From: Candidatus Poribacteria bacterium
GTDB lineage: Bacteria; Poribacteria; WGA-4E; WGA-3G
Assembly (NCBI GenBank): GCA_028821605.1
Contig: JAPPFM010000017.1
Span: 35,049-99,048, forward strand
Direction of reading: 5' to 3'
DNA: 64,000 nucleotides
Shown here piece after piece: positions 51,945 to 60,594 of this stretch. The first letter of the stretch is position 1, and each line of letters begins with the position of its first letter. The translations under genes and the position numbers were made by a program. The notes under the pieces are model-generated. The model was not told where the DNA came from, did no database searches, and worked only from the letters and a program-made list of their open reading frames with translations.

Positions 51945-52946
51945 ATGAAACGACTACATTTCTGCCTTTTGTGCTGGACTGCCTTTACGCTGTTATGCCG
52001 CAGCATTTGTCCCGTTTCGGCACAAACTCCAACGCGCCCTAAAATTGTGTTCACCGCTACCCGTGATGGTAATGCCGAGATCTATGTGATGAATACTGAC
52101 GGAAGTGAACAAGTGAGATTAACCAATCATCCCGGGGACGATTTCGATCCCTCTTGGTCTCCGACTGGAGAACACATCGCTTTTGTCTCAGAACGGGACC
52201 ATAAAGGGCTTTATGACATCTATCTCATGGATGCTGATGGAAAAAATATCCGTCGGGCTTTTGACGAATTAGACTATAGAACTGCACCGACTTGGTCGCC
52301 CGATGGGAAGAAGATTGCTTACTATACGTACTCACCTGTGCCTGACTGGGCAATATACTTCAGCACAATAGATGGAGGCACAACGGAGCGGGTTACCGAA
52401 GTGGGGATGTATCCAAGCGGTTTCCCTGCTTGGTCCCCTAACAGGACTGAGATTGCCTTCAGCAGCGTTATACAAAGAGAAGCCAGACCTGATGTTGTGA
52501 TAGAATGGCGTATTTGGACTGTCAACCTACAAACCCTTGAGAAAGAAATACTTCCTCTAAAGGTTGAGGAAGGCGATCTGCGTTATCCTGCTTGGTCTCC
52601 TGACGGAAGGAAACTTGCCTTCTCTTGGTGGAGTCGGGATAGGAAAAAGTCAAGCGTCTACACTGTTAGTCGGAAAGGAAGAACGGCTACAGAGATCGTT
52701 AAAAATGCGTCTGGAATGCTGGTATGGTCACCCAATGGGAGAGAACTCCTATATAAAAAGACAGTTGAAGGTCAAAAACATTTGTTTAAAATAAATCTTA
52801 ATTCTCTTATTGAAACCCCGCTCACGCGTCTGGGACCGACTACACGTCGCGGTCAAAATACAGGTTGGGATTGGTTCAACCCACCAGTATTCCCGAACCC
52901 ACAGTTGCTTACTACCGTGTGGGCGAAAATGAAAATCCAAGACTAA
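51945..52946 (+). CDS. TolB-like (PD40) beta-propeller protein 2
   Basis: 333 residues; CGGAG 6 bases before the ATG. It has a signal peptide (MKRLHFCLLCWTAFTLLC, ending near SAQ) and PD40 repeats nearly identical at the start to copy 1 ([47 protein letters not shown]). The C-terminal GWDWFNP...PQLLTTVWAKMKIQD tail is shared with copy 1. Tandem duplicate. Confidence 0.92.
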   Translation: MKRLHFCLLCWTAFTLLCRSICPVSAQTPTRPKIVFTATRDGNAEIYVMNTDGSEQVRLTNHPGDDFDPSWSPTGEHIAFVSERDHKGLYDIYLMDADGKNIRRAFDELDYRTAPTWSPDGKKIAYYTYSPVPDWAIYFSTIDGGTTERVTEVGMYPSGFPAWSPNRTEIAFSSVIQREARPDVVIEWRIWTVNLQTLEKEILPLKVEEGDLRYPAWSPDGRKLAFSWWSRDRKKSSVYTVSRKGRTATEIVKNASGMLVWSPNGRELLYKKTVEGQKHLFKINLNSLIETPLTRLGPTTRRGQNTGWDWFNPPVFPNPQLLTTVWAKMKIQD

Positions 52947-52970
52947 ATCTTAATGCCGACGGAGGTTGTT

Positions 52971-53951
52971 ATGAAACGTCTATATCTCTATCTGTTGTGT
53001 TGCACCAGTTTCGCTGTGTTATGTTTCAGCGTTTGTCAAGTTTCGGCACAGATCCCCACATTCCCCAAGATAGTATTCAACTCTAACCGAGACGGTAATG
53101 CTGAAATTTATATGATGGATACTGATGGAAAACAGCAGGTTAGATTAACCAAGCACCCCGATGCTGATTTTCAACCTGTATGGTCGCCGGCAGGTGATCA
53201 GATTCTTTTTGTATCCAAGCGGGATGGAGTGCAAGACTTATACTTAATGGAGGCTAATGGTGAAAACGTAAGAAAGATATTTAAAAGGGGTTCTTTTAGG
53301 CAACAACCGGCCTGGTCACCCGACGGCAAACAGATCGCTTATTTAGGAAACAAGGGAGAGGACTGGTCAATCTATATTGCGACGCTGGATGGAAAAGAGG
53401 AATGGCTATCATGGTGTGGCAGAACAGGCGGATTTCCAGCGTGGTCACCCGACGGCACGGAAATAGTCTTTGCTGCTGCACGGGCAATGGGAAACTTCCC
53501 CTCGCCGTTCGTCATTTACGACCTACCCACAGGAAGGCAGGAGATGTTCCATCCGCAGCAGCAATTACGGATGTTCTATCCTTCTTGGGCACGGGATGGG
53601 ACCCTCGCGTTTTCAAATATCGAGAGATTGGGAGCCCGCGGTCCAGTTAGGGGAACGCTCTACGCTGTCAATCGCGATGGTGGTGCCATGGACGAACTTG
53701 TTCCTAAGAAAGAACCAATAGCTGAACACGCTGCCTGGGCTCCACCCAGAAACGAACTCGCTTATCATAGACAGGTTATTGAAAATCGACAAATCTTTAA
53801 AATTGACTTGGCAAGTCGCGCAAGCAAGCAACTCACACGCCGTGGCATAAATGTTTATCCTGATTGGTTTGATCCAGCTTTTGCTCTGTCGGTTTCTCCC
53901 AAACCACAGTTGCTCACTATAATTTGGGCTAAAACGAAAGCCTCTAATTAA
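52971..53951 (+). CDS. TolB-like (PD40) beta-propeller protein 3
   Basis: 326 residues from ATG 52971 (CGGAGG 5 bases upstream; the frame also has ATG 52953). Signal peptide MKRLYLYLLCCTSFAVLCFSVCQVSAQ, then PD40 repeats ([47 protein letters not shown] and FPAWSPDGTEIVF). It is the most divergent of the three tandem copies but keeps the PQLLTIIWAKTKA C-terminal tail. The gap after it (53952-54522, 571 bases) holds a promoter and a structured RNA. Confidence 0.92.
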   Translation: MKRLYLYLLCCTSFAVLCFSVCQVSAQIPTFPKIVFNSNRDGNAEIYMMDTDGKQQVRLTKHPDADFQPVWSPAGDQILFVSKRDGVQDLYLMEANGENVRKIFKRGSFRQQPAWSPDGKQIAYLGNKGEDWSIYIATLDGKEEWLSWCGRTGGFPAWSPDGTEIVFAAARAMGNFPSPFVIYDLPTGRQEMFHPQQQLRMFYPSWARDGTLAFSNIERLGARGPVRGTLYAVNRDGGAMDELVPKKEPIAEHAAWAPPRNELAYHRQVIENRQIFKIDLASRASKQLTRRGINVYPDWFDPAFALSVSPKPQLLTIIWAKTKASN

Positions 53952-54001
53952 GATTGCAGTTTATTCATCCAAGATCTTCTGCAAAGATCAAAATTTTTTA
54001 C

Positions 54002-54030
54002 TTGCAAAACAACGTAAAATGGTATATAAT
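54002..54030 (+). promoter_or_regulatory. Promoter upstream of the structured RNA / nuo genes
   Basis: TTGCAA (54002-54007), 17-base spacer, perfect TATAAT (54025-54030). Transcription would start near 54037 and cover the end-repeat, the inferred guide and the omega-RNA-like scaffold before entering nuoA. Confidence 0.7.
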
Positions 54031-54042
54031 TTTAACACTCTT

Positions 54043-54082
54043 CCGTCAAATCTCCATGCTTTAGCTTGTGGGATGTAGATGG
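54043..54082 (+). repeat. IS200/IS605-like end hairpin, copy 2
   Basis: This 40-base block is the plus-strand counterpart of 29669-29630 (35/40 identical by eye, all differences transitions). It includes CCATGCTTTAGCTTGTGGGA, an imperfect hairpin typical of IS200/IS605-superfamily ends. It lies between the promoter at 54002 and the structured RNA. Confidence 0.6.
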
Positions 54083-54154
54083 CGAATGACGTAAAATCAC
54101 AAATATGTGCGTGGACAACACAAAATGTCCAACGAAAGCGGGATAAAACCCATC

Positions 54155-54462
54155 GTGATAACCTATAAAGTCGGAGGATAGCGTCCTTATCAAGCCACTG
54201 CAGCATTGCTGCAGACTGGAATGCGCGAGCGGGATTCAAAATGTCCCCGAAGTCTACGGACTTGTCGCACGGCGTACCCGGTAGAAAGGGTAGCTGTAAA
54301 ATGGGTGGAAACAGAGCCAACCCACGACGTAGCGAAAAACAAATCAAACAGGCAGGCTTAGCTGCCTAAAGTGGAGCAGACGTAAGACGGTGGACTCTTT
54401 GAGAAAACCGCTGACTGTGAGGAAGCACAAGCCCCAACGTTTACGTTGTGGGTACTATTGAC
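54155..54462 (+). ncRNA. HEARO / IscB-type omega-RNA-like element, orphan
   Basis: Right after CATC-GTGA (54155-54158) starts a sequence that, from memory, follows HEARO/IscB omega RNA: a GTGA junction, CCTATAAAG, TAGCGTCCTTATCAAGCCA, then GGAATGCGCGAGCGGGA with TCAAAATG. Self-complementary stems support a folded RNA: CTGCAGC/GCTGCAG (54198-54214), AAGTC/GACTT (54250-54263), TACCC/GGGTA (54275-54292), TGGGT/ACCCA (54302-54324), AGGCAG/CTGCCT (54350-54367) and an end hairpin CCCAACG/CGTTGTGGG (54431-54452) followed by TACTATTGAC, like an IS605-type right end. Normally an IscB nuclease gene follows; here nuoA follows 60 bases later and no nuclease is in the window. The exact 5' and 3' ends are uncertain. 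Confidence 0.65.
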
Positions 54463-54522
54463 GAACGAAATCGTCCATGCCCAAAGTTTTCGCGACATCG
54501 CGGTTCTCAAGGATAATCCAGA

Positions 54523-54933
54523 ATGCTTTTTAACTTTGCAAATGTACTAATCTTCTTGATTGTTGGTTCCTTATTTGTCGTTTTAAACCTCACTCTTTCT
54601 CGCCTCTTGCATACCAAGTTGTTCTCAGGCGAAAAGTATATTCCCTATGAATGTGGCGAAGATCCGATCGGTGATACGCGGATTAAGTTTAACACCCGCT
54701 TTTACGTTATCGCTCTCATTTTCCTCATCTTTGATGTGGAGGCTGTGTTCCTTTTCCCGTGGGCAGTTGTTTTCCGAGACTTCGGTCTCTTTGCGTTTCT
54801 GGAGATGCTCGTCTTCATTGTTATCTTGTTAGTTGGACTTGCCTACGTCTGGGCAAAAGGCGATCTGGAATGGATCCGTTCCACGCAGTTGGAAGTGCAG
54901 TCACTCCGGAGGGAAGAAAGTTATGATAATTGA
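54523..54933 (+). CDS. nuoA: NADH-quinone oxidoreductase subunit A
   Basis: 136 residues; AAGGA 10 bases upstream of the ATG. Three transmembrane helices, with the family motif [45 protein letters not shown], including the conserved Cys-Gly-Glu and the FDVE acidic pair. A membrane-arm subunit of complex I next to the quinone site. It is the first nuo gene, downstream of the structured RNA, and overlaps nuoB by 11 bases. Confidence 0.97.
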   Translation: MLFNFANVLIFLIVGSLFVVLNLTLSRLLHTKLFSGEKYIPYECGEDPIGDTRIKFNTRFYVIALIFLIFDVEAVFLFPWAVVFRDFGLFAFLEMLVFIVILLVGLAYVWAKGDLEWIRSTQLEVQSLRREESYDN

Positions 54934-55528
54934 TGAGAAACTGGACAAAAACGTTATTGTTACCTCAGTTGATGCTGTTGCCAACTGGGCACGCTCCTCC
55001 GCGCTCTGGCCCATGACGTTTGGACTCGCCTGTTGCGCCATTGAGTTCATGGCAACCGCCGCCTCTAATTATGACCTTGACCGGTTCGGGGCAGGTGTGC
55101 CGCGTGCAACACCGCGTCAGTCCGATCTGATGGTTATCTCTGGGACGGTGACACTCAAAATGGCAACACGTATCAGACGACTTTATGAGCAGATGCCGGA
55201 ACCGAAATATGTTATTTCAATGGGCAGCTGCGCCACCAGCGGCGGTCCCTATTGGCAACACGGATACCACGTCCTCAAAGGTGTTGACCGGATTATACCT
55301 GTTGACGTATATGTACCCGGATGCCCGCCGCGCCCAGAGGCACTCATTGAAGGGTTACTCAAATTACAAGAAAAGATTAAAACGCAAACCGTCGCCAAGC
55401 GTGGTGATGTCCCGTTCCTGAAAAGACTCTTTACGAAAACAGAATGGTACGAACTTGAAGGAACCGAAACTGAGGTTGAAACAGACACGCCGCCTGCAGA
55501 AGATGAGGACACCCAAACCACTGCTTAG
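54923..55528 (+). CDS. nuoB: NADH-quinone oxidoreductase subunit B
   Basis: 202 residues from ATG 54923 (GGAGGG upstream; the longer open frame from 54833 is rejected). Ligands for cluster N2 are [18 protein letters not shown] and VPGCPPRPE. The C-terminal ~45 residues ([32 protein letters not shown]) are an acidic extension. It carries the last Fe-S cluster before quinone. It overlaps nuoA by 11 bases. Confidence 0.97.
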   Translation: MIIDEKLDKNVIVTSVDAVANWARSSALWPMTFGLACCAIEFMATAASNYDLDRFGAGVPRATPRQSDLMVISGTVTLKMATRIRRLYEQMPEPKYVISMGSCATSGGPYWQHGYHVLKGVDRIIPVDVYVPGCPPRPEALIEGLLKLQEKIKTQTVAKRGDVPFLKRLFTKTEWYELEGTETEVETDTPPAEDEDTQTTA

Positions 55529-55588
55529 AATACCTATCTATCTAAAGGTGGGAGCAATTTGTAATCGCGACCACGGAGTAGGAATTAC

Positions 55589-56074
55589 GTGAAACCGGAA
55601 GAGATTTATGAAAATTTAGCCGAGCAGTTTGGTGAAGCCATCCTCGGTTTTGACACTGAACTTGCTGGCGATCCGAGCATTCGCATCGCTTCTTCGGCAA
55701 TCGCTGATGTATGCCAATATCTTGCCGAAACTGACACATTGGCGTTTGATTCCCTGATGTGCCTCAGTGGTGTTGATTTGAGTGCTAAGGATGAAGAATT
55801 TGACGTTGTCTATCATATCTATGCCATGCGGCATCGGCATAGTGTGGTTCTGAAAACCCCAGTACCCAAGACCAATCCCCATCTCCACAGCGTCTCACAT
55901 ATCTGGAAAACTGCGGACTGGCATGAACGCGAAGCTTATGACCTCTACGGGATCCTCTTTGAGGGGCACGGTGACCTGCGCCGTATTTTGCTTCCCGATG
56001 ATTGGGAGGGATATCCCCTACGCAAAGATTACAAGGAACCCGAATTTTATCGTGGTATGCGTGTGCCGTATTAG
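55589..56074 (+). CDS. nuoC: NADH-quinone oxidoreductase subunit C
   Basis: 161 residues from GTG 55589 (GGAG 10 bases upstream). The 30-kDa subunit signature is WKTADWHEREAYDLYGILFEGHGDLRRILLPDDWEGYPLRKDYKEPEFY. The protein is near the short end for NuoC but complete. It is a peripheral-arm scaffold that contacts NuoD, which is not fused here; a 179-base gap with its own promoter separates nuoD. Confidence 0.95.
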   Translation: MKPEEIYENLAEQFGEAILGFDTELAGDPSIRIASSAIADVCQYLAETDTLAFDSLMCLSGVDLSAKDEEFDVVYHIYAMRHRHSVVLKTPVPKTNPHLHSVSHIWKTADWHEREAYDLYGILFEGHGDLRRILLPDDWEGYPLRKDYKEPEFYRGMRVPY

Positions 56075-56153
56075 GTGGTATTTGCATTGACTTATAGGTT
56101 TAAGGGTTGTGCTCGTGATACCATTAGATGCCACTCAGAAAACAGGTTAAGAT

Positions 56154-56182
56154 TTGACATTCAACCGCAAAAGTAGTATCAT
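56154..56182 (+). promoter_or_regulatory. sigma70-type promoter upstream of nuoD
   Basis: Perfect TTGACA (56154-56159), 17-base spacer, TATCAT (56177-56182), 72 bases upstream of nuoD. It suggests an internal promoter splitting nuoABC from nuoD onward. Confidence 0.7.
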
Positions 56183-56253
56183 ATATAGTGGAAAATAGGT
56201 AGACATAAGTAGCAAATCTTCTAATTCGCTTTAGGCTTTTCAGAACCCGTATT

Positions 56254-57459
56254 ATGGAAACTACACCACAGACTGAAAGCAAAATTATAGAATTAAAACC
56301 GTTCGCCGATGAGATGGTGGTGAACATGGGACCTCAGCATCCAAGCACACACGGTGTGTTACGTTTAGAATTGAAGTTGGATGGTGAGGTCGTCCGGGAA
56401 GCGATTCCACACATCGGTTATCTGCATCGTTGTTTTGAGAAGCACTCCGAAAATCTTTCCTATCCGCAGATTATTCCCTTTACCGACCGGATGGATTACG
56501 TGGCAGCAATGAACCAGAATTGGGGGTTCTGTCTTACTGTTGAGAAGTTATTAGCAGCAGATGAAAGCAAGGAATTCGAGGTGCCGGAACGGGCGGAATA
56601 CTTGCGGGTGCTTATCTGCGAATTAAATCGTATTGCGAGCCATCTTCTCTCCTTTGGGACCTACGGGATGGACATCGGCGCATTCACCCCTTTTCTCTAC
56701 GCCTTTCGCGATCGCGAAAAGTTACTCCTCCTTTTCGAGAAGGTCTGCGGGGCGCGCCTTACCTATAACTATGTCCGTATCGGTGGTGTCTCCGAGATCA
56801 TACCTATAGAACCCGGCTCTATTGCCGAGCAGAATTATTTGGACGAGATAGAAGAGTTTTTAGACTATTTTGAACCGAAAATTGATGAGTATAACGAGTT
56901 ACTGACAAAAAACAGCATCTTCTCTGAACGCACAATGGGAGTTGCTGTCATGTCAGCGGAGATGGCACTGAGTTATGGTGCAACCGGTCCTAACCTTCGT
57001 GGTTCTGGTGTGGACTGGGATATCCGGCGAGATGAACCTTACTCCATCTATGACAGATTTGACTTCGATGTGCCTGTTGCTGTGGATGTGCCAGAATTGG
57101 GCGCGGTTGTCGGTGACTGCTGGAGTCGATACAAAATACGTATGGATGAGATGAAGCAGTCCGTCCGGATTGTGCGACAGATTTTAGCAGAAGGACTTCC
57201 AGACGGACCCGTTATGGCAGATTTAAAAGCTGTCCGTCCGCCGAAAGGTGAAATCTATTTCCGCAGTGAAGCACCGCGCGGTGAACTCGGATTCTACATT
57301 GTCAGTGATGGCACACCGAAGCCGGTGCGAGTCAAAGGACGTTCCCCCTGCTTTAGTGCTTTGAGCGCGTTGCAAGAACTCAGTCGAGGTTTAATGGTGG
57401 CAGATATTATCGCAATTATCGGCAGTATTGATATTGTGATGGGAGAAGTGGATCGCTAA
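56254..57459 (+). CDS. nuoD: NADH-quinone oxidoreductase subunit D
   Basis: 401 residues. VNMGPQHPSTHGVLRLELKLDGEVV is the hallmark N-terminus (quinone-site His), followed by IGYLHRCFEKHSENLSYPQIIPFTDRMDYVAAMNQNWGF, RAEYLRVLICELNRIASHLLSFGTYGMDIGAFTPFLYAFRDRE and the C-terminal GSIDIVMGEVDR. It forms the quinone pocket with NuoB and NuoH. No ribosome-binding site is obvious. nuoH follows by 23 bases; nuoE, F and G are absent between nuoD and nuoH. Confidence 0.98.
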   Translation: METTPQTESKIIELKPFADEMVVNMGPQHPSTHGVLRLELKLDGEVVREAIPHIGYLHRCFEKHSENLSYPQIIPFTDRMDYVAAMNQNWGFCLTVEKLLAADESKEFEVPERAEYLRVLICELNRIASHLLSFGTYGMDIGAFTPFLYAFRDREKLLLLFEKVCGARLTYNYVRIGGVSEIIPIEPGSIAEQNYLDEIEEFLDYFEPKIDEYNELLTKNSIFSERTMGVAVMSAEMALSYGATGPNLRGSGVDWDIRRDEPYSIYDRFDFDVPVAVDVPELGAVVGDCWSRYKIRMDEMKQSVRIVRQILAEGLPDGPVMADLKAVRPPKGEIYFRSEAPRGELGFYIVSDGTPKPVRVKGRSPCFSALSALQELSRGLMVADIIAIIGSIDIVMGEVDR

Positions 57460-57482
57460 ACACGTTTGATAGAGGAGGTTAG

Positions 57483-58751
57483 ATGTCGGATTTTAGGGTG
57501 ATGCTTGCAGGTTTCCCATATTTCAATATATCTGAAAGTTTCTTTCCCAATATAGGGTTACAGGATGGACTCAATTGGGCGGAGGAATTTATACAGAATG
57601 TTGTGATTCCGCGACTACCGGAAGCGGTTGCCGCGCATTTTCCCGTGGAAGTAGGTACAGTCCTCGTCATGTTTGCATGCGCCGGTATTTTCGTTGCAGT
57701 TGTCCCGTTACTTCCGTTATTTCTGGTGCTTGCAGAAAGAAAAGTTGCCGCCCGTTTTCAAAATCGAACAGGTCCCATGCGAGTTGGACCGTGGGGAACA
57801 CTTCAAACGTTAGCCGACGGTGTAAAACTCATCTTCAAAGAGGATTTTATCCCACCACAAGGCGATAAACTCCTTTTCCTCCTTGCCCCCTACATCATTT
57901 TTGCATGTTCCTTTGCTGTCTTTGCTGGAATACCTTTTGGTCAAAATATCTTGGTGAGCGATTTTAATATTGGTATCTTCTATATCATGGCGATCTCCTC
58001 TGTGATTGTCATGGGCGTGATTATGGCAGGTTGGTCCTCAAATAGTAAATGGTCTCTGTTGGGTTCCTTGCGCTCCGCCGCCCAAATTGTCAGCTATGAA
58101 ATTCCACTCGGTCTCTCTATTCTGACGATCGTAATGCTCGTGGAAAGTTTGAGCATGAATGAGATTGTGGCGAGCCAGTCCAACGGAATTTTCAGTTGGC
58201 TCATTTTCCGAACCCCTTTTACCTTTATTGCATTCTTTATCTTCTTTATCTCTTCTATCGCTGAGGTAAACCGGACACCGTTTGATTTGCCAGAAGCCGA
58301 ATCTGAAATCGTTGCTGGTTTCCATACCGAGTATAGCGGCATGCGCTTTGCGCTCTTCTTTATCGCTGAATACGCCAATATGTTCGCTGTGAGTGCAATC
58401 GCTGTGACACTCTTCCTCGGTGGTTGGGAAGGTGTCTTGCCCGGGTACGATATTCTCGGTGGGTTCCCTGGCTTTGTTATCAAAACGCTTGCGCTCGTCT
58501 TTTTGATGATGTGGTTGAGATGGACATTACCGCGCTTACGGGTAGATCAACTCATGAACCTCTGTTGGAAGTACTTCATCCCGATCGCCTTCTTTAACAT
58601 CTTAGGTACCGGTATCTGGGGACTTATCTTCCCAGAGGATACTTTGATTAGCACAAGCATTAGCTGCGGGATTATTTATATTGGACTTATCGGCGCGTAT
58701 AAAGTTGCTGGACGGAGTTTTGGACAGAGACCAGCACCACAGCCAAGTTAG
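57483..58751 (+). CDS. nuoH: NADH-quinone oxidoreductase subunit H
   Basis: 422 residues with GAGGAGG 6 bases upstream of the ATG. It is a membrane protein of eight or more helices; [84 protein letters not shown] and [23 protein letters not shown] are diagnostic. The N-terminus has a ~50-residue extra stretch compared with common NuoH. It links the quinone site to the proton pumps. Confidence 0.98.
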   Translation: [422 protein letters not shown]

Positions 58752-58926
58752 CGTTTTTAATTTATGAGTACCCAACTAAGGAAACACCCAAACAAAACCC
58801 CTTCCATTTCATTACAGACAGATTCTTGATCAGTCTCAGCAGCACGTAAACGAAGTGGAATGCGGATATACGGGAAGGAAATTGAGATTCCAACCCATCT
58901 GACCGAACCTCAAGGAAAATTAGAAA

Positions 58927-59616
58927 ATGGACAAATACATACGAAACATCTACAGAGGCGTTTATACCGTTCTCGTCGGAATGCGAGTGACAATCAAGCA
59001 GTTCTTTGAACCGAACGTCACGCATCAATACCCGTACGAACACGACTATGAAAAGAAGCAGAACGTCCGAGAGATTCCGAAAGGGTATCGTGGTCAGCTT
59101 TATAACCGCACTGAGGATTGCATCGGATGTAAAAAGTGCGAGATGATTTGTCCGGTTGATTGTATCATTATTGATGCCACTAAACTCCCTAAAGGTGAAC
59201 AACTTTGGGATAGCATGAACGTGATTCACCTCAAAGATGGCCGCGAAATCATCGGTATCATTGAGGGTGATGACAAAAAGGCAAAATCAGCGGACGCAAT
59301 AACCCTCACGAATATCACCTCTCGGCAAGGTCCCCAGGAAGTCATAGATCGCCTTGAACCATCAGGAGACGAGGGACGAACCCAAACTTTTTCTACTGAC
59401 GAGGTGTCACGCGTCGTCACGCGAAATCCGGTTGTTTTTTACCTAGACAAGTTCGATATTGATATGTCCCTCTGTATGTATTGCGGACTTTGCACTGAGG
59501 TCTGCCCAACGGAGTGTCTCACAATGAAGGATTCGCTTGAGGGTATTGAATACTCCAAATTTGACCGGACCGATTTGATTTTTCAGTTTGACAAGCAGGA
59601 GATGTACGAGAAATAG
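58927..59616 (+). CDS. nuoI: NADH-quinone oxidoreductase subunit I, with insertion
   Basis: 229 residues; AAGGAAA upstream. Two [4Fe-4S] motifs: CIGCKKCEMICPVDC (Cys65, 68, 71, 75) and CMYCGLCTEVCPTEC (Cys183, 186, 189, 193). In ordinary NuoI the two motifs are about 30 residues apart; here about 108 separate them, so ~80 residues are inserted (KGEQLWDSMNVIHLKDGREIIGIIEGDDKKAKSADAITLTNI and onward). The insert is small-domain-like and polar. NuoI passes electrons to NuoB. The preceding 175-base gap has no feature. Confidence 0.95.
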   Translation: MDKYIRNIYRGVYTVLVGMRVTIKQFFEPNVTHQYPYEHDYEKKQNVREIPKGYRGQLYNRTEDCIGCKKCEMICPVDCIIIDATKLPKGEQLWDSMNVIHLKDGREIIGIIEGDDKKAKSADAITLTNITSRQGPQEVIDRLEPSGDEGRTQTFSTDEVSRVVTRNPVVFYLDKFDIDMSLCMYCGLCTEVCPTECLTMKDSLEGIEYSKFDRTDLIFQFDKQEMYEK

Positions 59617-59700
59617 TTATCAGTCTTCAATTATCAGTTGTCGGGTAAATAAAGTCTGGTGAGTTGGCTAAAGTCAGCAGCACTGCAACAACGGCAGCAG
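59614..59700. repeat. Long-TIR palindromic element, copy C (left part)
   Basis: TAGTTATCAGTCTTCAATTATCAGTTGTCGG opens the element and resembles copies A and D; its first three bases are the nuoI stop codon. The right end is degenerate (GCAGCAGT inverted pairs only). It lies in the 149-base gap to nuoJ. Confidence 0.5.
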
Positions 59701-59765
59701 TGCGGATCTGAAAAGAGGAGCTGCACGCCAAGTAATCTTGACAATCGCTTGCGCTAATTTAAAAA

Positions 59766-60287
59766 ATGGAATTTACGCTTAAAACATTTATTTTTTACGG
59801 ATTCGCGTTCTTGACGATTGCCTCGGCACTCGTTGTTGTTACGGTGCGAAACATCGTCCACGCCGCGTTTTCGCTCATGGTGACCCTCTTTGGAGTTGCC
59901 GGACTTTATGTCTTTTTGCAGGCTGACTTTCTCGCCGCAACACAGGTGATCGTCTATGTCGGTGGTATACTTGTCCTTATCCTATTCGGTGTTATGATGA
60001 CAAGCGGACGCTTGGAGATGCGCATTCATATTGAACGCGGACAGCTCGTCCTCGGAGGTATTGTTTCTGTGGCACTCCTTATGCTGCTCTTGACCGTTAT
60101 CGCAAACACACCGGTGTGGAAAAATCTCACCGATGATGGGACCGAATTTCCGCCGACGACCGAGCGCATTGGCGAACTGATTTTGAATGGACCTTTTCTC
60201 CTTCCGTTTGAAGTCGTCTCCGTATTGCTGTTAGTGGCGTTAATCGGAGCCGCTCTGATTTCCCGCAAGGAGGTTAGGGACGAATGA
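59766..60287 (+). CDS. nuoJ: NADH-quinone oxidoreductase subunit J
   Basis: 173 residues. Five transmembrane helices; VVTVRNIVHAAFSLMVTLFGVAGLYVFLQADFLAATQVIVYVGGILVLILFGVMMTS is the classic NuoJ segment. No clear ribosome site. Its TGA overlaps the nuoK ATG (ATGA), so the two are coupled. Confidence 0.97.
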   Translation: MEFTLKTFIFYGFAFLTIASALVVVTVRNIVHAAFSLMVTLFGVAGLYVFLQADFLAATQVIVYVGGILVLILFGVMMTSGRLEMRIHIERGQLVLGGIVSVALLMLLLTVIANTPVWKNLTDDGTEFPPTTERIGELILNGPFLLPFEVVSVLLLVALIGAALISRKEVRDE

Positions 60288-60592
60288 CTTTACAACACTA
60301 TCTGGTCATCAGTGCGATTCTGTTCACGCTCGGTATCTTCGCTGTTTTGACTCGGCGGAACGCCATCAGTATTTTGATGGGCATTGAACTTATTCTGAAT
60401 TCATGTAATCTGAACTTTGCGGCGTTTTCGCGTTTTATGACACCACCAGCGGACATCAGCGGACAAGTTATTGCGATTTTTGGGATTGTGCTCGCTGCAG
60501 CGGAAGCTGCCGTCTTTTTAGCGATTATTCTCGCTATCTACCGCGAATTCGGTAGCATACGCCCCGATGAAGTGGATACCTTAAAAGGTTGA
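60284..60592 (+). CDS. nuoK: NADH-quinone oxidoreductase subunit K
   Basis: 102 residues, the usual length. LVISAILFTLGIFAVLTRRNAISILMGIELILNSCNLNFAAFSRF contains the conserved membrane Glu of the antiporter-like channel (MGIELILN). Second conserved Glu in AAAEAAVFLAI. AGGAGG lies inside nuoJ (~60268) as its ribosome site. Confidence 0.97.
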   Translation: MTLQHYLVISAILFTLGIFAVLTRRNAISILMGIELILNSCNLNFAAFSRFMTPPADISGQVIAIFGIVLAAAEAAVFLAIILAIYREFGSIRPDEVDTLKG

Positions 60593-60594
60593 AA

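Noticed and set aside
53988..54347. 119-codon minus-strand frame over the structured RNA
   Set aside because: No ribosome site or motif, and the sequence is better explained by a folded RNA on the plus strand.
54211..54370. Possible TnpB C-terminal remnant (ADWNARAGF) in the plus frame through the structured RNA
   Set aside because: A DWNA-like motif appears once, but the rest has no TnpB zinc ribbon or catalytic motifs; the RNA reading fits better.
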